A DNA stretch of 64,000 nt from positions 203,680-267,679 of the forward strand of contig CAJJDP010000025.1 of the NCBI GenBank assembly GCA_905182995.1, read 5' to 3'. The translations under genes and the position numbers were made by a program. This DNA is from Paramecium octaurelia (Eukaryota > Ciliophora > Oligohymenophorea > Peniculida > Parameciidae). Position 1 is the stretch's first letter. Each line of letters starts with the position of its first letter. Below are positions 54,239-64,000 of this stretch, in pieces. Under the pieces are notes generated by a model. It was not told the origin of the DNA, did not search any database, and was given only the letters and a program-made list of their open reading frames with translations.

Positions 54239-55175
54239 TCAGAATATTGCGCAATCATCAACTTATGAAACACTTTATTCTTATTAATGTTCATCAATCG
54301 TTTGCTTTTCTTCATTAGGTTAGCTTTCTCTAAATTATTAGTGCTGATTTGTAGTTTGTTACTCCAATTAGTATGGTTGATTTTGCTAAAATTATGATAA
54401 CAATCGATTCATTTATTCTTCATGAGTTGATTCTAATAATGAGATCTTTTCTTCATAAAAAGACTTTAATTAATGAATTTCCTATCCCTCATATTATTTA
54501 AGACTTTGATTAATTTCTTTGTTAATTCTTTCGTAATTCTACATCTAATCAAAGTATTCAATTTTTAATTGATTCACTTCTACAAACTTTTGTTTTAAAT
54601 GAAATAGTTCTTTCTCCTTATGTAAAAGATTATTTCTAATTTAGATATTGTTCTCTTATAATTCTTTGTTAACATTAGTTTAACTATGAGTTTAAACATT
54701 AGTTTAATTCATATTTTAATCAAATTCTTTTCTTTTCAAACCTAAAATTTAAGCATTTAAGTCATCAATATGTTTATTTAATTTATCTGATTGCTCATTC
54801 TATTTGGCATAAAGTAATCTCATTTCTTCTGTGTTTTTTTTTTACTCTTCAAGCTATTTCTTTAACTCTTAATTTTCTTATTCTTTCTCTTCGAGTTTTA
54901 CAGCATAATTAGAATTCTATTATTGTAAAAATGATGTTTTTTTTAATAATGAAACCCTATCTTCTGTTAGTCGATATACTTCCGATTCATATTAGCTATT
55001 TATTTTCTCCTTCAACTAGTTTTCAAATTCAGTTTTGTTTTTTTAAATTTATTATAATTGGATTTATAAATTGTTTATCTCAAATTTTAACCCACTATTC
55101 TCAGAATGTAAATTAGAAATTTGATTTCTATAATCCTCCTCTTTCTATTCAAAAGCCTTAGTTTAGATTTCTTTG
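54239..55175 (-). CDS. Coiled-coil protein, duplicate copy cut at the gap
   Basis: The same sequence as the 3' portion of the gene at 55606-57141, ending at the same TGA, but interrupted by the N at 55176 before its start codon. It should be merged with the full copy and not counted as a second gene. Confidence 0.85.
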
Positions 55176-55176
55176 N
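55176..55176. other. Single-N assembly join
   Basis: One ambiguous base between two identical 1366-bp stretches, as at 4847. It marks a contig end joined without merging the overlap. Confidence 0.95.
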
Positions 55177-56542
55177 CCATTAATAATATTTAATAATGGA
55201 ATATTATACAGATATTCAAAATGAGCTAAAACAAAAATATAATCAACACTATAATCTATATTAGGTATATCAACTTGTTAATCATTAGAAATAATAATTG
55301 GAACGCAAAATCCTGTGCTATAAAAATAATAGTGAAGACCCTCTTTAATATCAACAATGCATTGAAGATTTGAATACAAGAATGAATATGAATTCAGCTA
55401 CACTTAGAAATAGATTCAATCAAATTGAAATAGATGATAAAGATTGTTAAGGTAAATGCTATGAGGATTCTAAATGCATCTAAAGATGTGAAGAATAATC
55501 AAGGAAAAAAGCAATTTAATTATAAGAACAATTTTATAAATTAATGTTATAAGAAAATCCGGAATACAAAAAATTGTAATGAAATGTATTATATAATCTA
55601 TAAACTCAGAATATTGCGCAATCATCAACTTATGAAACACTTTATTCTTATTAATGTTCATCAATCGTTTGCTTTTCTTCATTAGGTTAGCTTTCTCTAA
55701 ATTATTAGTGCTGATTTGTAGTTTGTTACTCCAATTAGTATGGTTGATTTTGCTAAAATTATGATAACAATCGATTCATTTATTCTTCATGAGTTGATTC
55801 TAATAATGAGATCTTTTCTTCATAAAAAGACTTTAATTAATGAATTTCCTATCCCTCATATTATTTAAGACTTTGATTAATTTCTTTGTTAATTCTTTCG
55901 TAATTCTACATCTAATCAAAGTATTCAATTTTTAATTGATTCACTTCTACAAACTTTTGTTTTAAATGAAATAGTTCTTTCTCCTTATGTAAAAGATTAT
56001 TTCTAATTTAGATATTGTTCTCTTATAATTCTTTGTTAACATTAGTTTAACTATGAGTTTAAACATTAGTTTAATTCATATTTTAATCAAATTCTTTTCT
56101 TTTCAAACCTAAAATTTAAGCATTTAAGTCATCAATATGTTTATTTAATTTATCTGATTGCTCATTCTATTTGGCATAAAGTAATCTCATTTCTTCTGTG
56201 TTTTTTTTTTACTCTTCAAGCTATTTCTTTAACTCTTAATTTTCTTATTCTTTCTCTTCGAGTTTTACAGCATAATTAGAATTCTATTATTGTAAAAATG
56301 ATGTTTTTTTTAATAATGAAACCCTATCTTCTGTTAGTCGATATACTTCCGATTCATATTAGCTATTTATTTTCTCCTTCAACTAGTTTTCAAATTCAGT
56401 TTTGTTTTTTTAAATTTATTATAATTGGATTTATAAATTGTTTATCTCAAATTTTAACCCACTATTCTCAGAATGTAAATTAGAAATTTGATTTCTATAA
56501 TCCTCCTCTTTCTATTCAAAAGCCTTAGTTTAGATTTCTTTG
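55177..56542. repeat. Second copy of the 1366-bp overlap duplication
   Basis: Repeats 53810-55175. After 56542 the sequence continues into the 5' part of the coiled-coil gene, so the true order is probably 53810-55175 joined directly to 56543. Confidence 0.95.
55196..55582 (+). CDS. Small CX3C-motif protein (128 aa), second copy
   Basis: Identical to 53829-54215. Because the upstream neighbour here is cut off by the N, only the first copy shows its true upstream context, and only this copy shows the complete downstream gene. One gene in the genome is expected. Confidence 0.7.
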
Positions 56543-57141
56543 TTATCTGCTGTAATCTAATTATTATTTGATAATTGAGCTTTTAAATTACTAACAGTGT
56601 TATAATTATCCATTTCACTTTATTATTGTTAATCAATATAACATTAAATTAACTATTTTTATTATGATACCTTTTCTTCTAATTCTTTGATTAAACTAGT
56701 TTTTTCTTATAATTCTCTTTGAAAAAAAGTTCTTTCAGGATCATCTAATTTGATTGAACTTCTACTTATTCTTGAATTATTAGCATCATATTCTAAATCT
56801 TATTCCTATTTTGCATAATTGATAGAACTTCTTAAGCCTGATAATTCTTCATTTTGTTTTTTGATTGCTTAATATAATTCCTAAATTTAATTCTTATTGC
56901 TATCATACTTTTCGTTTTGTATCATATACTCTATTTTAAAATGTTAGTTATCCTTTAAAAATCCTATAAATGAATCTAATAAATAATGTAGTGCATTATC
57001 ACTGCTTGATTATCTTTGTTGTTATTATTCCTCTTTCTTCAACTATTATTATTATTATGTGATATTATTTGAAGATTATGGAATTAATTAATCCTTGCTT
57101 GTCAAGCTAGTCCTGTATTTCCTTTTTTGCGTATCTTCCAT
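55606..57141 (-). CDS. Coiled-coil protein (511 aa)
   Basis: One exon, 511 residues. The first 60 residues are Gln/Ser-rich and disordered, the centre (about 65-460) is an extended coiled coil of Glu, Leu, Gln, Asn, Lys and Ile, for example EEDYRNQISNLHSENSGLKF and KEKELFHLKQKFVEVNQLKI. The C-terminus is Gln-rich and ends VSQVDDCAIF. No other domain is visible. A cytoskeletal or basal-body scaffold is the usual guess for this type. It converges on the small CX3C gene with 23 bp between stop codons. Confidence 0.85.
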
Positions 57142-57199
57142 TTATAAGAAAGACGTTAATTACTCCAATTAAATATTTTTCATAATTAAGAGTGGTATC

Positions 57200-58303
57200 T
57201 CATCTATTTGTACCTATACAATGACCTTCTGTAATTCCAAACAGATATTTGCTAAGAATTTCTCGTAAATGGAAAACTATTTTTAGTAGATAAGATAAAT
57301 ATACTTCTCTATTGATGAGCAATTGATTAAAGAGAAAATATCCAACATAGAATTCGATGTGATTAAACATAAGAGTTGTAAGGAGATCAGATGAATAAGT
57401 ATCCAAAAATACCTTTATTTTGGATTTCAAGAAAGAATCAATTTTAGAATTTGATTATTCAGTGATACAATCTAATAAAAATTTGACTTCTTAATCAATA
57501 GGTTTGCTTTCTTCGGCATCTAATTTATGATATTGAAATCTGGAAGGAAGCACCTTTTGATGTAAAAACAATAATAGCATTAAGCAGATGGCCTCATCGC
57601 AAAAATACAAGATGTAGGTAGTTATAAAGACTAGGTTTCTAGTTAATTTAATAGGGTTTGTTTAGAAGAAGCAATGCAAGACATTTGATATCCTTGTCAA
57701 TATTGCAATTTCTTATTCTCCTGCACACATTTTATAATTCCATTCGTATAGAGAATAGTTTAAGGTTTTTTTATTCTAAAGTGGATAATAATGGAAATTA
57801 AATACCTCTTTAAAATATCTCTGAAGATTGGTCTAAATTTAATTTTTTGTTTCGTTGCTAGCATTTTTCAAAATTTAAGGTAATTAATTTTAGTATTCCT
57901 CTTATGCCTTATCAATTGCAAAGCTGAAAAATGAATAAAATAATACTCATCTCCCTGAGCCAGATATGCCCACCTTTTTCCAATCCCAGACAGTTGTCCA
58001 AACTTGCATTTTTCTACTTCCATCTACTACGTTTAATGTTTTGAATCATCTTTACAATTCTTACAAATTCTATGAGGAGTTTTTAAATCATGAGATGCAA
58101 TAATTGCCTTATCAGGACCACAATTGTAACACACATATCTAAGACATCTTTTGCATTGATGTTATTTGTGTTTCCTTTGATACTTGTAAAACTAGTTAAT
58201 ACCAATCAAAGGTTTAGTTGCATAATTCACAAACCTCGTTTTTGTTAGTTGAACTTCCAACAAATGTTTTATACGTGAATTTAGAACCAATCTTTTCTAA
58301 CAT
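57200..58303 (-). CDS. FYVE-like zinc-finger protein
   Basis: 350 residues from three exons (introns 58175-58202, 57924-57946). Near residue 24 a FYVE-like zinc finger is visible: CELC..TFDWKHKQHQCKRCLRYVCYNCGPDKAII..HDLKTPHRICKNC, with eight zinc ligands in the right order. The key phosphoinositide-binding motif of true FYVE domains, R(R/K)HHCR, is replaced by KHKQHQCKR, so it may not bind PI3P. The C-terminal 250 residues are helical with hydrophobic repeats (LLLFLHQKVL, LLTTLMF.HIEFYVGYFLFNQLL), of unknown function. Both introns are needed to keep the zinc pattern and the long frame. Confidence 0.78.
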
Positions 58304-58410
58304 TTTATCTATATTTTATATTATATTAATAATTCAATAAGTTTGAAGCAATTAACATCAAAAATTCAATTTAGAGATTATGTTTTGAATAATATATATA
58401 TTTTTATTAA

Positions 58411-60173
58411 ATGTCTTAAGATCAAGGTTATGATCAAGGATTATCAGGTTAGTCCTCGCAATCCCCTTCTCATTAGCAGACCTAGAAAAGAATGAATTAA
58501 TTTTCCCTTGATTTTTTTATTGAAAAGAGATTTATCACTTAGGAGGATTTGAAACCAATTTTGGATGATGTTAGAGTAATCATTCAACCATAATAATATA
58601 GTGTTAATATAATGTTGAATCCATCAACTTGAATCCATAGAATTAAATTCCAGCTTTGGAAGGAACAGCATTTTCTATAATTGATCATGATGAAAATAAA
58701 TTAAATGCAAGATGCGATGCAGTCAATAAAATCTTTTCATTAATAGAACAAAGAAGTAAACAAATCCTAGAAATAATTATGTTGATTCCCGAAGGTAAAA
58801 TCAATTAATAACCTAGGGACTGTCTCATATGTAATTGGAACCCAAGGAAAATAAATTGAGAACATTAAATTAGAGACCAAAGCCCATCTTGTGATTAATT
58901 AACCAATCTATGAGTTCAAATTAAGAACAGTCACAATTATTGGTAAATGCTATTTCAATATCATAGGCGAGTCTTCTCGCATCTATAATGCAATTAAATT
59001 GATCATAAAACAATTACAGGAAAGAGGAATTTCAAATGAAGATTATGCTAAAAAGGCAGAACCTCTAGATCCAAGAAGAGTCATGACAAAAGTATTTTGA
59101 ATTAATATTAGAGGCCAAATTTGCTTTTTTGAATGTGATAATAGAATATATATTAAAAAATAGAGAAATAGAGAAAAAGTATTCTGTGAGATTAAAGGGC
59201 AAATCTATTAATGATATAAAAATAAAGGTATTGATCAAAAAAGATAATTAGAAAAACAAATTGAAAAAGGATGAAGGAATATTATAAATTGATGGGACAT
59301 TATTTAATGTTTAAGAGGCAATTTAAAATATAATAAAGAAAGTGACTCAGCAATTCAAGAAGAACGAATTCGATATAAGAATAGTAATGCCTGCTAATTT
59401 TGCATCGAAATTAATTGGAGCGAGTAAAGAATCTATTTATAATACATAATAGAGGGATGTTAGATTAAGGAATTAGCCAATAAGGCTAGAGGAGCATAAA
59501 TTAAGGTGCTGTCAGATAAGGATGACACTGATGTTGGCTAAGGTTAGAATCCTAAGGAATTTTAGATTGTTTGGTATAAGTGACAGGATCAATGGAAAAT
59601 AAATAGGAAGCAACAATCTTGATTTTGGAATAAATTGAATGTTTCAAGAATGGAGGACCTGTATATAAATAATTAATAAGATCCTTGAAAGCGGAAAGTA
59701 CATCAATGAAAACTTCGCACAATAATACAAAAACTCAGTGCAGGTCTAAGACATGAAGCAAAGAAGGTTAGTGTGGAAGCATTAATTAGGTAGACAATAG
59801 TCATCTTCCTCGCGTTCAGATAGAAGACAGAGATCAAGATCATCGAATAAAAGATAGAAACATATCAGAAGATCTAGGTCTTCAAGGTACTTATAGATTA
59901 TAATGAAGTTCCCATAAACACAAGCCCAGATAGTAAGTCCTCAAGACAAAAATAGTTGTCAAGCAATCTCTAATTGATATGATGCATAAATAATTAATTA
60001 GACTTTGTTAAGATTGTAATGTGAAGGTATAGACTCTTCCTTCTGTATTTTATATATTTGATAAATAGGAAATAGGACAAGAGACTATTGTTAAGATAAG
60101 TGGAGATGTTAGAGGCTGTATAGCTGTGATCTAATACATATTAAGTGAGTAATGTAAATTGTCCAAAAGATGA
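58411..60173 (+). CDS. KH-domain RNA-binding protein with RS segment
   Basis: 532 residues from eight exons (introns 58576-58601, 58795-58816, 59092-59113, 59424-59452, 59543-59565, 59661-59680, 59887-59908). KH domains with the GxxG loop: VSYVIGTQGKQIENIKLETKAHLVI, and FASKLIGAKGCQIKELANKARGAQIKVL followed by DCLVQVTGSMENKQEATILIL; flanking weaker KH-like repeats are likely. An RS-type stretch (SSSSRSDRRQRSRSS) lies before the C-terminal KH-like part. KH domains bind single-stranded RNA, and the RS segment suggests a splicing or mRNP role. Introns break inside the GxxG loop and restore it. The 3' site of the third intron is GAG, not TAG. Confidence 0.85.
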
Positions 60174-60767
60174 AAGTTAAAATAAAAAAATACAATATTC
60201 TCATCATATTATTTAGATTATCATTTCATTTCCTGAAATTCTCTATTTCAAATCAGATCCATCTATCTATAAGTAAATTTTTAGATAAATGAAATAAAGT
60301 TATATTACTATTCGCTTTATCAATTTTATATATATATATCAAAGGAGAATTATCTTTTTATTTATAATTCATCCTTTTACTTCAATTAGTTATTTATGTA
60401 TTCCCTTTTGATTTTTTGTAATAAAGTTTTTAATGCATAATTTCTAAGAATATTAGAATTTCATGAGCAGATCGCCTTGATTTTTATTAGTCAAACTATT
60501 CCTGTTATTTATTGTTGTATTTTAGTTTTCGAATATTTTGTTCTTATTTTAGAATCCAGAATGATTATTTTCAATATATAATTTATATTTATTATTATAT
60601 TTAATAATGCGTAATTGTACTTAGTATGTTTACGCAATAATCAGTTGAATTTGCCATATATTTATTTATAGAAATTAGTAATATGATTTATAAGATTAAT
60701 AAATAGTGACGTATGAAATGCTGCTAATACTTAAATTGATTGTCGAATTAATACTTTAAAAAATTAA
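60174..60767. other. Intergenic, nothing recognised
   Basis: About 590 AT-rich bases between the KH gene and the carrier gene. Short frames only; no RNA gene or repeat supported. Confidence 0.55.
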
Positions 60768-61780
60768 ATGTCTGATTTTATTCAATGGACATATGATAAT
60801 AGACTTCAAATCTCTATAGACTTAGCAGCTGGTTCAGTTAGTGGAATGTATTTGATAATTAATTACTCTAAATAGAGCAAATTGTATATCAAGTCATCCA
60901 TTAGACACTGTTAAAGTTAGGATGCAAATGTCTAATGATGGAGTACTGTCAACTTTAAAGAAAATTTTCAAAAATGAAGGAACAAAGGGTTTCTATAAAG
61001 GAATGTCCTTTCCTATACTTTCCATACCTATCACAAATGCGATTGTTTTTTCTGTCTATGAATTTTGGAGATCATTTTTTATTGGAAATTCGAACAAATA
61101 ACTAACATATTTCTAAACGTAATTTTTTTCGAGATAATTATTAGTGCCTTTTGTGGAAGTATTGCAGGAAGCTCAGCAGCTTTTTTTTCATGCCCAATAG
61201 AGTTGACCAAGTGTAAATTGTAAATGCAATCAACAGAAAAAATATATAAAAATCCTATGGACTGCATTCAATAAGTAAGTTTTTGAATGACATATTTTTT
61301 TAGATATATCAAAAGGAAGGTTTTAAATCTTTATTTCGTGGAATGTGTGCTACCCAATAAAGAGAAATTCTAGGTTATTCGGCTTAGTTTGCTGTCTATG
61401 AATTGATCAAAGATTTCTTATGTGATTTGTCTTAAAAGGCAGAACCATCCACAACAAATCTTTTAATTTCAGGAGGCTTAGCTGGAGTTTCATGCTGGAC
61501 GATAGGATATCCTTAAGATGTATTTGTCCTTATTAAAATTTAGACTATAAAGACAATTTTGTAATGCTAAAAACCAACAGATTAAGGAATTTATAAAGTT
61601 AGATTTTATGATGGGGGTTTTTTAGATTGTTTAAGAAAAAAAGTAATTTCAGAAGGACTTGGATCAATATGGAAAGGATATTCTGTTTGTATTTTAAGAT
61701 CATTCTATGCCAATGCTATCGGATTTTATGCATACGAATTAGCAAAAGAAAATATTACTTCGTACTATTAATAATATTGA
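60768..61780 (+). CDS. Mitochondrial carrier (SLC25) protein
   Basis: 309 residues from four exons (introns 60848-60875, 61119-61144, 61275-61303). Three repeated modules of about 100 residues are seen, each with the carrier signature: PLDTVKVRMQ, PIELTKCKLQMQ, and PQDVFVLIKIQ, with EG.KGFYKG-type second half-motifs (KNEGTKGFYKGM, EGFKSLFRGM, SEGLGSIWKGY). The third Px[DE]xx[KR] motif has lost its basic residue (VFV), which is unusual but tolerated in some members. The protein lies in the inner mitochondrial membrane and exchanges a metabolite. The substrate cannot be predicted. The length fits the family (about 300). Confidence 0.92.
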
Positions 61781-61837
61781 AAATCTGTGAATAATTCATT
61801 GTTTATATTATACTCAATTCAAAAGAAAGTTATGAAT

Positions 61838-62077
61838 TCAGTTTACAAACATCTTGTCCTAGTCTATGTCATCAAGTTTTTCTTTGGATTTATTCAATCT
61901 CCTAAGTATGATAGGATTTTTGGAAATTTAATAAGAGACCTTTCCTCTTCTAATTTCGTTGAATTCAACCAATGAGCCCACACTCTTTAGATATTGCTCA
62001 AAATTGTCGTTTGTTGTTTTAGTACTATTAATAGAAGTAGAGCAGGATAATTTTTTCTTATTTATCGAACATCCCAT
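61838..62077 (-). CDS. Small putative N-myristoylated protein (79 aa)
   Basis: One exon, 79 residues starting MGCSINKKKLSC. Gly2 followed by Cys3, Ser4/5-like residues and lysines is a classic N-myristoylation plus palmitoylation signal, so the protein may sit on the inner face of a membrane. The rest is hydrophilic, Ser/Thr/Lys-rich with a helical C-terminus. I do not recognise it. It converges on the carrier gene with 57 bp between stop codons. Short, hence moderate confidence. Confidence 0.55.
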
Positions 62078-62291
62078 TTATTAATATAAAGTATGTATTT
62101 TAATTTTAAACATTCATTGATTAATAATATAAAAACATTTATTTCGATTAAAATATTACTTGAATTTAATTATCAACACTTTTTTTCTAATATAAATATA
62201 ATATTATGATATATATTTAATTAGTATTATTTAAAACAAAAAAGGTAAGGAATTTCTAAAATAAAGCCAAAATTGATTTTATTCATATTAT

Positions 62292-63648
62292 TCATTCAAA
62301 GGTAGGATCACAGAACAGAACTGTAGGCAATTTAGGCGCTTAAGAACAGTTCTGATAATATTTGATTTATAATAAGAATTCAGTAAATGGGTTTATTAGA
62401 TCTTTGTATAATCTATAACTAACATGATCCATATCATCTGCTAAATGCATAATGCATTAACTTGCCTAACAATTTTCTAATTTATATGTAAGAAAATACT
62501 GTATAACTCCTGTGCTTAAGTGTATGGAATAATGTTGTCTGCTTTACCATGTAAAATAAAGGTAGGGATCTTAACTTTTTTAATTTGATCTAAATTGTCA
62601 AATCTCTATCTGATAAGATATTAGGCCCATGACCCAACATAATCTCTGACAGCAGCCTTTAATGATGTAAATGGAGACATCAAAGCAAGACAGGCTGGCT
62701 TGTATTTACTAGCAAGATAGGTGGCTGGTCCACTACCAATGCTTCGACCAAAAATAATGATACGATTTTCGTTATAACCCAATCTTTTGGTAAGATAATT
62801 GTAAACATATTCAGCATCTTTCAATATGAATTCAGCATTGGGCTATTCGTTTTTGTACTTACCATATCCGGGGTATTCCATGGCTATGGCTGATACCTAA
62901 GGCTAATTATGGGATTAGTACTTGTAAGTTGTCTCTCAGATGAATAAGGAACTTATATGATTAAGTTATATCTTCGCAATTGGCATGGAAATACATTACA
63001 ATGTTGGGAGAATGAATTCTTGAATCTACATACATGCATGGGATATGTCCGAAGATATGATGTGATTCTCTGGAGTTGGATCTTGGAGGGATGGGTTCAT
63101 CTTCTAATAATTTTTCTTTCTTTTTATCAATTAATTCCTTGGGCAATTTAATGAGAGGTTGACTGAAACAGATGCTTTTTTCGTATTTGGTTTTTTTGAT
63201 TGGATAGAAATTGGATGACATCCTACACAATTGAGGCTTTTTGGTTGTAATTTAAATGGATTGCATGTTTAATTTTTACAATTTGGATGAAACATCAGGA
63301 CTTCCCTCGTTAGAATCAAATGAGGGTGAATTAATTTCACTAGTTTATCTTCTTCTCTACCTCTAAGTAAGAGGTTTGCAAGGAAAATTAGGGATGGGTT
63401 ATAATTGAGATTCGCTATTGGAGTTGAATAAATAAAGATTACGTGGGTTCTTCATTAAAGAAATGCTCATCTTCAAATTCCAATTCACTCTACTTAAAGT
63501 ACATTCCTCGTTTTTTTGTTGTTCTGGGGACGTAATTTTAGAAGGTCGGATAAAGTTTTTTGTACTTGGGAATCCATAATATTTGTCCTTGTTCATGCTC
63601 ATTGGATATTTGCTTTGGAGCAGGGAAAAAAATGAAGTCTAGGTCCAT
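62292..63648 (-). CDS. ABHD17-like alpha/beta hydrolase
   Basis: 426 residues from four exons (introns 63415-63442, 62897-62921, 62477-62499). The core is the ABHD13/17 family: FHANCEDITQSYKFLIHLRD (oxyanion strand), EYPGYGKY, IIIFGRSIGSGPATYLA with nucleophile Ser in GRSIGS, FILHGKADNIIP with the catalytic Asp, and DDMDHVSY with the catalytic His. ABHD17 enzymes depalmitoylate membrane proteins. The N-terminus FIFFPAPKQIS (with a following WIP segment) is the usual start of ciliate members, so I placed the start at 63648. A shorter start at 63602 in another frame would skip it. A Ser-rich insert of about 120 residues precedes the core. Confidence 0.85.
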
Positions 63649-63669
63649 TAATTAATATTATTGTAATTA

Positions 63670-63914
63670 ATGAATAAAGAGAGTGAGAAATAATTAAATG
63701 AGAAAGGAGCAACCAAACAATTGCAGAAGATAATTGGAGTAAGAGCACACATCATTACTATAAGTCTAGGCCCATGCCCAATTACATAATGTTTGATGGG
63801 GAAGGCAATTATGGCAGAAAGTAACTGTAAGGTAATTTCCAAAAACGAAGTCTTAGATCACAAGAATTTGAAAGTGTAAATAAATTTGCAATGGAAAGGA
63901 GAGGAGAATGTTGA
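63670..63914 (+). CDS. Small hypothetical protein near the right edge (72 aa)
   Basis: ATG at 63670. Splicing a typical 26-nt intron (63745-63770) gives a 72-residue basic protein containing YIMFDGEGNYGRK and a C-terminal RSLRSQEFESVNKF segment. Without splicing the frame stays open to the window edge as a different sequence, so the model is uncertain. No family recognised. Its start codon is 21 bp from the start of the divergent hydrolase gene. Confidence 0.4.
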
Positions 63915-64000
63915 GGTGTAGAATCAGAATTGTGAAACTGAAAATAAGCAAATCTTACCCAAAATTTTGAATTTAAAAGTTATTTTTATGTATTATCTAA

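Larger units (their letters stand above)
53810..55175. repeat. First copy of a 1366-bp assembly-overlap duplication
   Basis: Repeats at 55177-56542 with offset 1367 and no difference that I can see, separated by one N. It contains the small CX3C gene complete and the 3' part of a coiled-coil gene. Confidence 0.95.

Noticed and set aside
53810..56542. Tandem CX3C and coiled-coil gene duplication
   Set aside because: Same reasoning as for 3402-6292.
63399..63602. Hydrolase start at 63602
   Set aside because: The upstream frame, joined by a 28-nt intron, gives the FFPAP start typical of this family.

Overview
The window reads as macronuclear DNA of a Paramecium-like ciliate. In gene after gene TAA and TAG sit inside conserved domains and are read as glutamine, and only TGA ends reading frames. 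The DNA is very AT-rich. Introns are tiny (I place 63, all 20-34 nt, nearly all GTA...TAG/AAG). Genes are packed on both strands, often 15-60 bp apart. All gene models below use this code and were spliced by eye; almost all give a total coding length divisible by three.

Layout. 1-3.2 kb: end of an unidentified gene, a B-box/WD40 protein and a PAS-like protein. 3.4-6.4 kb: one adenylate-kinase-like gene seen twice because of an assembly join (single N at 4847). 6.5-16 kb: C2H2 zinc finger, small disordered protein, Rab1-type GTPase, coiled-coil protein, archaeal-type phosphoglycerate mutase, an unknown protein, a WD40 protein. 16-17 kb: a sedoheptulose/fructose bisphosphatase. 17.3-23.3 kb: a 1978-residue coiled-coil protein. 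23.7-30 kb: CRAL-TRIO protein, Tat-SF1/CUS2-like splicing factor, ALMS-motif protein, trypsin-fold protease. 30-36.7 kb: VPS13. 36.8-44.8 kb: coiled-coil protein, ankyrin protein, PP1 phosphatase, thioredoxin/glutathione reductase, a type I membrane protein, aquaporin. 44.9-49.6 kb: a large cysteine-periodic surface antigen. 49.6-53.8 kb: TTLL enzyme, unknown protein, PX-BAR sorting nexin. 53.8-57.1 kb: a small CX3C protein and a coiled-coil protein, again doubled by an assembly join (N at 55176). 57.2-64 kb: FYVE-like protein, KH/RS RNA-binding protein, mitochondrial carrier, a putative myristoylated protein, an ABHD17-type hydrolase, and a small gene at the right edge.

The genes do not form an operon or island. 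They are housekeeping, trafficking (Rab1, VPS13, sorting nexin, FYVE, CRAL-TRIO), cilium/basal-body (TTLL, ALMS, coiled coils) and surface genes, as expected of a random ciliate chromosome. I found no rRNA, tRNA, CRISPR or mobile element that I can support. The most useful results are the two false duplications, the extreme gene compaction, the doubly degenerate adenylate kinase, the bisphosphatase of Calvin-cycle type, the ALMS-motif protein and the small CX3C protein.
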